Shown: one piece after another, positions 1 to 5,436 of the stretch | Numbering within the stretch: position 1 is the stretch's first letter | Layout: each line of letters starts with the position of its first letter | From: an uncultured Methanomicrobiales archaeon | Lineage (GTDB): Archaea > Thermoplasmatota > Thermoplasmata > Methanomassiliicoccales > Methanomethylophilaceae | Assembly: GCA_937892275.1 (NCBI GenBank) | Contig: CALAVG010000363.1 | Coordinates: forward strand, 1 to 5,436 | Direction of reading: 5' to 3' | DNA: 5,436 bases | Translations under genes and position numbers: made by a program | Notes under the pieces: model-generated | The model's input: the letters and a program-made list of their open reading frames with translations, nothing else | Databases searched by the model: none | What the model was told of the DNA's origin: nothing

Positions 1-523
1 GTCTCGCGTTGATGTCCAATCCCGTGGTGGGTTCATCTAAGAATAATACCTTGGGCTGGTGCAACATCGCACACACGATCGCCGCCCTCTTCTTCCAACC
101 GCCCGACAACGAATCCACGGGCTTGTCAAGGTACTCGCCCAATCCGAAGTAATCGGAGAGCTCTGAGATGCGCTCGTCCCTCTCCTTCTTCCCCATCCCG
201 TGGTACATAGCATGGGAGATCATGTTCTCCCTAATGGTCAGATCCTTGTCCAGGGAGATCTGCTGCTGGATAACGCCCATGTACTTCTTTGCCTCTGTCT
301 GGTCCTTCGCTATGTCGATGCCGTTGACCAGAACCTGTCCGGAGGTTATGTTGGTGAGCGTGGAGATGCATCTGACGGTGGTGGTCTTCCCTGCACCGTT
401 GGGTCCGAGGAAACCGAAGAGCTCCCCTTCATGGACCGAGAACGATATGCCGTTCACGGCTACCTTGTCATCGTACTTCTTGACAAGGTCCTTTATCACA
501 ATAACATCGTTGTTTTCGGACAC
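1..523 (-). CDS. ABC-2 type (DrrA/CcmA-like) exporter ATP-binding protein, 3' end cut by window
   Basis: This is the cytoplasmic nucleotide-binding subunit of an ABC exporter of the drug, lipid or ABC-2 class. It would power a separate membrane subunit, expected beyond the left edge. The 174 visible residues hold Walker A GPNGAGKTT at 40-48, a Q-loop in GVIQQQ at 83-88, the signature LSGGW at 139-143, Walker B VLFLDEP at 159-165 and the D-loop GLD at 168-170. The H-loop and C-terminal part (typically 60-150 more residues) lie outside the window. The last residue of the signature is W rather than the usual Q. The start chosen is GTG at 521-523: no ATG lies between the upstream in-frame stop and the conserved core, and AGGT at 531-534 gives a 7-nt Shine-Dalgarno spacing. 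The gene begins 81 bases after the Fe-S protein gene and probably has its own promoter and operator there. The substrate is unknown. Its GC-rich codons match the Fe-S gene, not the importer genes. Confidence 0.93.
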   Translation of the reverse strand, partial: MSENNDVIVIKDLVKKYDDKVAVNGISFSVHEGELFGFLGPNGAGKTTTVRCISTLTNITSGQVLVNGIDIAKDQTEAKKYMGVIQQQISLDKDLTIRENMISHAMYHGMGKKERDERISELSDYFGLGEYLDKPVDSLSGGWKKRAAIVCAMLHQPKVLFLDEPTTGLDINAR

Positions 524-556
524 TACATCGACCTGGATGTTGTATCCGTCCGCCCT

Positions 557-565
557 GTATTTATC
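557..565 (-). promoter_or_regulatory. Candidate TATA box of the exporter ATPase gene
   Basis: On the minus strand this reads GATAAATAC, an AT-rich element in an otherwise mixed spacer. Initiation about 25 bases downstream would fall near 535 and leave a short leader that still holds the AGGT ribosome binding site before the GTG start at 523. The element lies just downstream of the palindrome at 574-589. The match to an archaeal TATA consensus is weak, so this is inference from position and composition. Confidence 0.3.
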
Positions 566-573
566 ATATTGCA

Positions 574-589
574 GTTAGGCTGGCCTAAC
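574..589. promoter_or_regulatory. Perfect 7-bp palindrome, candidate DtxR/IdeR-type metal-regulator operator
   Basis: The sequence is GTTAGGC, a TG spacer, then GCCTAAC: a perfect inverted repeat in the 81-base spacer between the Fe-S gene and the exporter ATPase gene. Its inner 14 bases (575-588) match the first 14 positions of the known DtxR/IdeR consensus TTAGGTTAGSCTAACCTAA at 12 of 14. The outer CCTAA of the full 19-bp box is absent. It sits about 50 bases upstream of the GTG start and immediately upstream of a TATA-like element, where a bound protein could block TBP/TFB or polymerase. An iron- or manganese-dependent repressor is the natural candidate next to an uptake operon of this family. 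A short RNA hairpin is an alternative reading, but the 2-base spacer makes a poor loop. Confidence 0.45.
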
Positions 590-604
590 ATCTGGATAGG
601 GGAG

Positions 605-1216
605 TTAGAGGATGCTTCCGTCCCTGCGGAGGACTGTCTCGTCCATGGCAATGTCCTTTCCGGACATCTGAATTGTGGCCTGCACGATCTTCGAGAGCTG
701 ACCGCAGCAGGGGACCTCCATCCTTATGACCTTGACCTTGTCTATCGGATTGTTCCTGAAGATCTCGATGAGCTTATCGAATCTCGATCTGTCGTCGAGC
801 TTGGGGCATCCGATGACCAGCGGATCCTTTCCTACGAACCTCTCGTTGAAGTTGCCGACCTTGAATGCTGTGCAATCGGCACCGATGATCAATGTACCCT
901 TCAAGAAATCTGACATAGGCGATACGAGAGCTAACTGTATCGGCCACTGAACTCCGGGGGTGGCCATCATGTTGGGGTGGCCTATCATGACGTTCGGCTG
1001 GGCCATGATATCGATCTTCTGGGAAGGTGCATCCTCGACGAACGAGATCGCGTCCTGGGGACATGCGGGAAGACAGTCGCCCATGCCGTCGCAGAAATTG
1101 GGTCTGACGAGTTTGGCCTTTCCGTCCACCAACGCGAGTGCTCCTTCGTGGCATGCATCCACACAGAGTCCGCATCCGTTGCATTTGGATTCATCGATCC
1201 TTATCGTCTTGGTCAT
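605..1216 (-). CDS. Ferredoxin-like 4Fe-4S protein with conserved Cys-rich C-terminal domain
   Basis: This is a soluble Fe-S protein of 203 residues, presumably an electron carrier or redox partner; the physiological role of the family is not established. The N-terminal ferredoxin domain has a complete CxxCxxCxxxC motif (C12, C15, C18, C22). Its second motif keeps only three cysteines (C42, C48, C52-P), with M45 where the second ligand would be. The rest is a conserved domain with C115 (ADCTAF), C137 (GCPKLDD) and a C160-C161 pair (VPCCGQ), which could bind another cluster. From memory, proteins with this whole layout are common in clostridia and methanogens. There is no signal peptide or membrane segment. 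The ATG at 1214-1216 lies 11 residues before the first ligand. No Shine-Dalgarno precedes it; a TATA-like box 23-31 bases upstream suggests a leaderless message, although read-through from the importer operon is also possible. The gene is GC-richer than the importer genes. Confidence 0.88.
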   Translation of the reverse strand: MTKTIRIDESKCNGCGLCVDACHEGALALVDGKAKLVRPNFCDGMGDCLPACPQDAISFVEDAPSQKIDIMAQPNVMIGHPNMMATPGVQWPIQLALVSPMSDFLKGTLIIGADCTAFKVGNFNERFVGKDPLVIGCPKLDDRSRFDKLIEIFRNNPIDKVKVIRMEVPCCGQLSKIVQATIQMSGKDIAMDETVLRRDGSIL

Positions 1217-1238
1217 GCTGGCAGTTATGGGTGATTAG

Positions 1239-1247
1239 TATTTTTAA
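1239..1247 (-). promoter_or_regulatory. Candidate TATA box for a leaderless Fe-S protein transcript
   Basis: The minus strand reads TTAAAAATA, 23-31 bases before the A of the ATG at 1216, which is the distance expected between an archaeal TATA box and a start site at the first codon. It overlaps the stop codon of the importer ATPase (1244-1246). The spacer after it has no GGTGA or GGAGG motif. Position and the missing ribosome binding site support the call; there is no experimental evidence. Confidence 0.35.
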
Positions 1248-2065
1248 TCATCACCGATGATAATATGTGGCCTTCCATTGTCGTCAATGATCTTACAGCC
1301 TATGCCATAGACAGTTTCGATATTTTCAGATGTTATTACTTCCGATGGAGTACCAACTGCAAATATTGTCCCGTCGTGCATCATGATTATTCTATCTGAA
1401 TACTTTGCCGCGATATTCAGATCATGGCAAATCATAATTATCATGATGCCTTTTTCATCAGAAACTTTCTTCAATAGCTTTGTTACGTTTACTTGGTGTT
1501 TGATATCCAAGTTTGAAGTTGGTTCATCAAGTAGTAGAACACGAGGTTGCTGAGCGATACCTTTGGCAAGAACAACTTTTTGCAATTGACCTGCGGAGAG
1601 TTCATTGAGCGAACGTTCTGCCAGATCATCAATCTCTAACATTTCTAATGTTTCGAATACTATGCGTAAGTCATTATCCGTTATATTGCGCCCACTATGA
1701 GGATGACGCCCCATTAGGACAGCATCTGTTACAGAGATTGGAAAAGTATTAGATGTCGTATAAGGGACATATCCCATTATTTTGGCTAAGTCTTTGTAAG
1801 TTATCTCTTTGTTATCAATTCCGTTTACCATCACGCATCCAGTTGTAGGTGAGAGTATTTTGTTGATGCAGTGGATGAGAGTTGATTTTCCGACACCATT
1901 AGGGCCAATAATTGAGATCAGCTTGGGATCATCTAATGATATGTTGATGTCTTTTAGGACCTTCAGATCATTGTAGGAAAAGCTCAGATCATCAAGATCC
2001 AGCTTTACGGGCACATCATCATTAACAACCAGTGCCGTTTTCTTTTGTAACACATTAATCCGCAT
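1244..2065 (-). CDS. FecE/BtuD-type ABC importer ATP-binding protein (iron chelate, haem or cobalamin)
   Basis: This 273-residue protein is the cytoplasmic ATPase that drives uptake through the two upstream permeases; a homodimer would sit under the permease pair. Walker A GPNGVGKST is at 54-62, signature LSAGQ at 156-160, Walker B RVLLLDEP at 175-182, D-loop SNLD at 184-187 and the H-loop histidine at H214. Length and the C-terminal RPHI motif fit the FecE/BtuD group. The Q-loop is odd: where relatives usually have GYVPQ, this protein has GYVPY at 98-102, and the codon is TAT in the sequence. The signature also has A for the first G. The ATG at 2063-2065 starts 4 bases after the stop of the second permease; the GGTGA containing that stop is the only Shine-Dalgarno candidate and is unusually close. 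A GTG start 17 codons downstream is possible but lacks a ribosome binding site. The substrate cannot be read from the ATPase. Confidence 0.95.
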   Translation of the reverse strand: MRINVLQKKTALVVNDDVPVKLDLDDLSFSYNDLKVLKDINISLDDPKLISIIGPNGVGKSTLIHCINKILSPTTGCVMVNGIDNKEITYKDLAKIMGYVPYTTSNTFPISVTDAVLMGRHPHSGRNITDNDLRIVFETLEMLEIDDLAERSLNELSAGQLQKVVLAKGIAQQPRVLLLDEPTSNLDIKHQVNVTKLLKKVSDEKGIMIIMICHDLNIAAKYSDRIIMMHDGTIFAVGTPSEVITSENIETVYGIGCKIIDDNGRPHIIIGDD

Positions 2066-2069
2066 TCTC

Positions 2070-3134
2070 TCACCATTCGTTCTTTTTCATTCTGATCAGT
2101 ATTATTATGAATATTGGGCTGCAAATCAGGGCCAAAACCACTCCTACTGGGAGGCTGGGGGCCATTATACGTATAATGTAATCTGAAGCTAGAACCATCA
2201 AGGCACCAATTACTGCCGATCCGGGGATTAGCAGTCTACATTTGGAACCGAAGTACCTTCTTGCAATGTGAGGCGCAACCAGACCTACAAAACCAATCGT
2301 TCCTGTGTAGCACACGATAGTTGCTGTTGCTAAAGAGATTATGATCAAAGAAATGATGCGAAGCTTATTGGGGTTTATACCCAAAGTGATTGCATTGTTA
2401 TCTCCTTGTGCCACTATGTCTATCTCATTTCTGATAAAATACATCGAAATATACGCCAGGAGTAGGGCGAAAATCAATTTTGGTACAGCGCCCCATGACA
2501 GGCCGGACACAGAACCAATGGTCCATTGATAGATCTGAGAAATCGTTTCATCATCAGTGGTGTATTTGATTATCGTGTTGAATGCATTGAAGATATACAT
2601 TACCGCGATACCAATCAGAATCATCATAGTAGGAGATACTTTTTTGAATGTGGATAAGAAAACGACTATGGCCATTGGAATGAGAGCGAATAGGAATGCA
2701 TTAACAATGAGGCCATCACCCTCATCTACAAAGGGTATGATGGATATTCCAAGTACGAGTGATATCACCATTCCGAATAATGCTCCGGAAGATATTCCAA
2801 GAGTATAGGGGTCAGCAAGCGGATTGCGGATTAGGTTCTGCAGCACTGCACCGCCGATTGAAAGGACTGCTCCAGCACAAATCGCACCTATCCCACGCGG
2901 GATATTTTCCTCCACTACGACTCTATCTCTGATCATATCGTGGTAGTTTGTAGGCTCTATCCCTAGTATGTGGTCATATATGATTCTGAAAGCTTCGAAG
3001 AAACCGATATTCAATTCTGAAGCAGAAAGAGATAAGATGAAAACTAGAATTATTGCCAAGATACATACCCATATGTACGGTTTGGGTTCGTTACTTTTTT
3101 CTCTATAGTTCTTCACCTTATCGTCAATCGTCAC
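2070..3134 (-). CDS. FecCD/BtuC-family ABC importer permease, second copy
   Basis: This 354-residue integral membrane protein, with about ten hydrophobic segments expected, forms part of the channel for an iron-siderophore, haem or corrinoid importer. Numbered from the GTG start, family motifs are RNPLADP at 103-109, the coupling-helix region GDN..A..LGI at 234-243, GFVGLVAPHIAR at 271-282 and LPVG at 328-331. Two motifs differ from the usual form: IPRG replaces LPR, and CSP replaces GAP near the C-terminus. I chose GTG at 3132-3134 over the in-frame TTG at 3135-3137 because AGGAGG at 3143-3148 lies 8 bases from GTG but only 5 from TTG. With GTG, start and upstream stop share GTGA, so translation is probably coupled. 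It is a diverged paralogue of the upstream permease, sharing DHILGIEP, the FNAF-T segment and a final W-TGA, and the two probably form a heterodimer. Confidence 0.95.
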   Translation of the reverse strand: MTIDDKVKNYREKSNEPKPYIWVCILAIILVFILSLSASELNIGFFEAFRIIYDHILGIEPTNYHDMIRDRVVVEENIPRGIGAICAGAVLSIGGAVLQNLIRNPLADPYTLGISSGALFGMVISLVLGISIIPFVDEGDGLIVNAFLFALIPMAIVVFLSTFKKVSPTMMILIGIAVMYIFNAFNTIIKYTTDDETISQIYQWTIGSVSGLSWGAVPKLIFALLLAYISMYFIRNEIDIVAQGDNNAITLGINPNKLRIISLIIISLATATIVCYTGTIGFVGLVAPHIARRYFGSKCRLLIPGSAVIGALMVLASDYIIRIMAPSLPVGVVLALICSPIFIIILIRMKKNEW

Positions 3135-4201
3135 CAAATATTCCTCCTGTTATGAATTAAAATGAATAAGAACAGAGGGGCACCGATGAGTCCACATATT
3201 GCACCAACGGGGACCATATCCAACGACGAAAGCCATTTAGCACAAGAATCCGCGAACAGTAAGAATGCTGCTCCGAAAGCTGAAGCCGCAGGAATTAGGA
3301 ATCTATTATCCGAGCCAATTATCAATCTGATTATGTGAGGGCAAATGAGTCCTACGAATCCTATGATCCCAGCATAAGAAACTATACAGGCCACCATAAC
3401 GGCCATTACCAGAAGACATAAGATGCGTATGCGGCGTACGTTTATCCCTAAGCTCTGTGCCGCATTGTCTCCCAGAGTCATTATGTTCAGTTTATGGGAG
3501 AGCAGTTCAATTATAATCGTTCCGGATATAACGAAGAAGGCGATTACTGCAATTTGATCCCAGGATATATTGGTAAACGATCCAACTTGCCATTTGTATA
3601 TTGCTGCCAGAGTTTCTGAATCCGTGGTAACAAGCAGAAAGGTGCTGAATGCGTTAAACATGTATGTTAGTGCAGTACCTATCAGAATGATTGTTGCTAC
3701 TGAATTGTTTAGTTTCGGAGATATTATGATAATTACAGTGACCGGGATCAGGGCCATGATAAAAGCTTCTATGCCTATGTTTAATGATGGAACCAGGGAT
3801 ACTCCAAGAACCATGCTAATGGCTACACCAAAGCATGCACCCGCCGATACACCAGTCGTGTAAGGTTCGGCCAATGGATTCTTCATAACACTCTGCATAG
3901 AGGCTCCCGCTACCGCAAGACCGACTCCGGAGAGGATCGCAAATACTATTCTTGGGAGTCTGTTGTTCCATACGATTTGGTAATCATACCATTCTTTTGA
4001 GTATTTCTCTGGCTCGATTCCCAGGATATGATCAAATATTGTTCTGTAGACTTCTGCGAAAGATAGATCATATCCACCAATGTTGACGGCTACTGCTATC
4101 ATCACGATCATAAAGGCAACACAAAGGAAAATGAATCCGAATTTGCGGATCATATGGCTGTTGTACTCAGCCTTCATCCGTTCGAACTTTTCATCATCCA
4201 T
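3131..4201 (-). CDS. FecCD/BtuC-family ABC importer permease, first copy
   Basis: This is a 356-residue polytopic membrane protein forming half of the importer channel. A charged N-terminus of about 20 residues is followed by the first membrane segment at about 21-41. Family motifs are RLPR at 81-84, KNPLAEP at 107-113, GDNAAQSLGI at 244-253 (the coupling region that contacts the ATPase), GFVGLICPHIIR at 281-292, PVGA at 331-334 and GAP at 340-342. Length is normal for the family, with a slightly long hydrophilic loop after the first helix (DHILGIEP at 57-64 and onward) that the second permease also has. The ATG at 4199-4201 is preceded by GGTGAT a few bases upstream, which fits an archaeal Shine-Dalgarno. 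The gene lies 43 bases after the SBP stop, behind a hairpin, and its own stop overlaps the next start. The substrate is unresolved among iron chelate, haem and cobalamin. Confidence 0.95.
   Translation of the reverse strand: MDDEKFERMKAEYNSHMIRKFGFIFLCVAFMIVMIAVAVNIGGYDLSFAEVYRTIFDHILGIEPEKYSKEWYDYQIVWNNRLPRIVFAILSGVGLAVAGASMQSVMKNPLAEPYTTGVSAGACFGVAISMVLGVSLVPSLNIGIEAFIMALIPVTVIIIISPKLNNSVATIILIGTALTYMFNAFSTFLLVTTDSETLAAIYKWQVGSFTNISWDQIAVIAFFVISGTIIIELLSHKLNIMTLGDNAAQSLGINVRRIRILCLLVMAVMVACIVSYAGIIGFVGLICPHIIRLIIGSDNRFLIPAASAFGAAFLLFADSCAKWLSSLDMVPVGAICGLIGAPLFLFILIHNRRNIW
3143..3148 (-). promoter_or_regulatory. Strong Shine-Dalgarno of the second permease, inside the first permease gene
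   Basis: The minus strand reads AGGAGG within the Arg-Arg codons near the C-terminus of the upstream permease. It is the best ribosome binding site in the window and decides the start of the second permease: 8 bases to GTG at 3134, against 5 bases to TTG at 3137. Confidence 0.7.
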
Positions 4202-4215
4202 TGCATCACCAAATA

Positions 4216-4236
4216 GATGGGGGGAAGTCCCCCATC
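4216..4236 (-). other. Stem-loop between SBP and permease genes
   Basis: GATGGGGG (4216-4223) pairs perfectly with CCCCCATC (4229-4236) around a 5-base loop, giving an 8-bp GC-rich stem. It lies in the 43-base gap just after the SBP stop and ends about 15 bases before the permease start. Only a short U-poor stretch follows on the transcript, so an efficient terminator is unlikely. In bacterial SBP operons, hairpins here often stabilise the upstream SBP message or partly attenuate downstream genes; that role is inferred for this site. Confidence 0.6.
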
Positions 4237-4244
4237 ATCATGGT

Positions 4245-5436
4245 TTATTGTTTTAAGCCCATGTCTTCCATCGTAACAAAGAACTTTCCGTTCTTGATGG
4301 TAGACGAGGACAATCCCAGGAAGTCTTCGGCATAGTCGATATGCTTGTTCTCTGCCCAAGAGTCTGAGAATAAATCGGGGTAGAGGATATTGGCCGCATA
4401 GACAATCCTAAGCACAACCGGTAGATCTCCACTCAGGACGTAGACATTGCCGTTGTAGAACGCTTCTGTATCGGAGAATGCCATCATACAGCTCCAGGGA
4501 ACCTTCGAATTCAAGGTCGAATCCTTGTCATAATATGAGAAGCCCGACGCTGTCTTTATGCAGATTATGTTCTCAATGTTGTATGGTTCAAGCCATTTCC
4601 CGAGATCGGTATATTTCTCGCTCGAACTGCTGCCCTCTTTCCAGGGGTAGTCCTGCATGACCCATTTTCCACCTGCCGCCAATGCGACCTTGGTGTAATC
4701 AGAGATCAGCGAACTGATGTAATTGGAGGTCTCGACCTTTCCGTCGCTTCCCTTTATGTAGGAATTCGATGAGGAAACCGCTACAGACTGCTGTGCTACG
4801 TATCCTTTTCCAACTCTGTCATTCAATTTCTTGTTGATCTCACCGATGGTAGACTCTATCCAAGACTCGAGTTCTGCTACCTTTGACAGATCTTTTCCAG
4901 TCACCAATGCGATGAGTGCGACGTCTGAAAGGAAAGCTTCAAAGTCAGTTGCTGCAGGAGCAACTCTGATCACATCAAGGTTGAGTTCATACGCCCTGTC
5001 CTCAGTAATTCCATAGGGGTATGATTTTGACGGTCCGTTGAGGTATGAGCTAGCATTATCTGCTGTAATGAGAGTGGTGACTCCGTCGTTAACTATGTGC
5101 TTTGTCAACATCTCCTCGGCAAAGTAACCTGCAGATCCACCTACACGGTAGATAGGGGAGCCTTCAATGTCGAATTTAGAATCAACAAAGAATTTCTGAT
5201 ATTCGGCAAGCAGTGTTTCATCAACTTTCGAGTACCATGCAACCGCTTTGATCTCATCGCAAATGCCCAGGTGTTTGTACATTGTGAGCATGTTTGCCGA
5301 TGCAGTGGTCACTATGGCGTTCACAGGTATTGTTGTGCTCCTGCCTTTGGTTTCATCAACGTAGTAATCTCCGTTGCTGTACCTCTGAATGTGCTTTATC
5401 TCTACAGGATTTTCAAAAGTTGCGTTCATTATTTTT
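4245..5436 (-). CDS. Iron-chelate/haem/cobalamin-type ABC substrate-binding protein, N-terminus cut by window
   Basis: This is the extracytoplasmic receptor that hands its ligand to the two permeases. The first in-window ATG is at 5427-5429, but the frame stays open to the edge and no signal peptide or lipobox follows it, so the true start and export signal are almost certainly off-window. Numbered from that Met, a YYVDETKGRSTTIPV strand at 22-36 and IVTTASANMLTMYKHLGI at 39-56 match the usual start of the first lobe of class III binding proteins (D-x-x-G-R, then a P-x-x-x-I-V strand, then LG). A long helical backbone spans about 162-202. The second lobe ends with NGNVYVLSGDL at 326-336 and a YPDLFSD segment at 350-356, typical of FepB/BtuF-like proteins. 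No ligand-binding residues can be assigned. It is first of the four transport genes in the window. Its base composition is intermediate between the two halves. Confidence 0.9.
   Translation of the reverse strand, partial: KIMNATFENPVEIKHIQRYSNGDYYVDETKGRSTTIPVNAIVTTASANMLTMYKHLGICDEIKAVAWYSKVDETLLAEYQKFFVDSKFDIEGSPIYRVGGSAGYFAEEMLTKHIVNDGVTTLITADNASSYLNGPSKSYPYGITEDRAYELNLDVIRVAPAATDFEAFLSDVALIALVTGKDLSKVAELESWIESTIGEINKKLNDRVGKGYVAQQSVAVSSSNSYIKGSDGKVETSNYISSLISDYTKVALAAGGKWVMQDYPWKEGSSSSEKYTDLGKWLEPYNIENIICIKTASGFSYYDKDSTLNSKVPWSCMMAFSDTEAFYNGNVYVLSGDLPVVLRIVYAANILYPDLFSDSWAENKHIDYAEDFLGLSSSTIKNGKFFVTMEDMGLKQ

Noticed and set aside
139..143. W in the exporter ATPase signature LSGGW (residue positions) as a sign of inactivity
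   Set aside because: The fifth signature residue varies among ABC-2 ATPases and the other visible catalytic motifs are intact.
168..578. Plus-strand open frame of 136 codons
   Set aside because: It is a shadow of the exporter ATPase, whose Walker and signature motifs read on the minus strand.
200..913. Long plus-strand open frame of 237 codons
   Set aside because: It lies antisense to the exporter ATPase, the spacer and the Fe-S gene, all of which show clear family motifs on the minus strand. Its translation has no recognisable domain and it arises from the GC-rich opposite strand.
774..1184. Minus-strand open frame of 136 codons in another frame of the Fe-S gene
   Set aside because: It is Arg-rich, low in complexity and without motifs, while the overlapping frame encodes the conserved cysteine pattern.
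1239..1247. T-run on the plus strand as a terminator for the importer operon
   Set aside because: The run of five T is on the plus strand, whereas all genes are transcribed from the minus strand, where it reads as A.
4216..4247. Hairpin after the SBP stop as an intrinsic terminator
   Set aside because: The stem is strong but is not followed by a U-tract, and the next gene needs the same transcript or a promoter that is not visible here.
4174..4359. Small minus-strand open frame spanning the SBP/permease junction
   Set aside because: It overlaps the SBP C-terminus and permease start in a different frame and includes the hairpin; no family features.

Overview
The window is a compact, entirely minus-strand block of six genes, the first and last cut by the window edges. 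In transcription order (right to left): a substrate-binding protein (SBP, N-terminus off the right edge), two FecCD/BtuC-type permeases, their cytoplasmic ATPase, a small Fe-S protein, and the ATPase of an ABC-2 type (DrrA/CcmA-like) exporter (C-terminus off the left edge).

The organism is most likely an anaerobic archaeon, with a methanogen or a relative such as Methanomassiliicoccales as the best guess. Several start regions carry GGTGA-type ribosome binding sites matching the archaeal 16S 3' end. Possible start regions have TATA-like boxes. The Fe-S protein is of a type common in strict anaerobes. Nothing in the window proves the taxon.

Right part, 1244-5436: SBP, permease, permease and ATPase form one tightly packed operon for uptake of an iron chelate, haem or corrinoid; the sequence does not fix the substrate. 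The SBP captures the ligand outside the cell, the two different permeases probably pair as a heterodimer, and the single ATPase drives transport. The two permeases overlap by 4 bp (GTGA), and only 4 bases separate the second permease from the ATPase. The SBP and first permease genes are separated by 43 bases that hold a strong hairpin.

Left part, 1-1243: the Fe-S protein gene follows the ATPase after 27 bases, but it has no Shine-Dalgarno sequence and a TATA-like box sits at leaderless-transcript distance. Between it and the exporter ATPase lie 81 bases with a perfect palindrome (GTTAGGC-TG-GCCTAAC). This closely resembles part of the DtxR/IdeR iron-regulator box and lies directly upstream of a TATA-like element. 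Base composition changes near 1230: the two left genes are visibly GC-richer than the permease and ATPase genes.

The uptake operon itself is an ordinary system. The points most worth checking are the palindromic operator candidate, the tyrosine in place of the Q-loop glutamine in the importer ATPase, the hairpin between SBP and permease, and the possible link between importer, Fe-S protein and exporter. There is no gene-free stretch longer than about 100 bases, and I see no RNA genes, mobile elements or CRISPR arrays.
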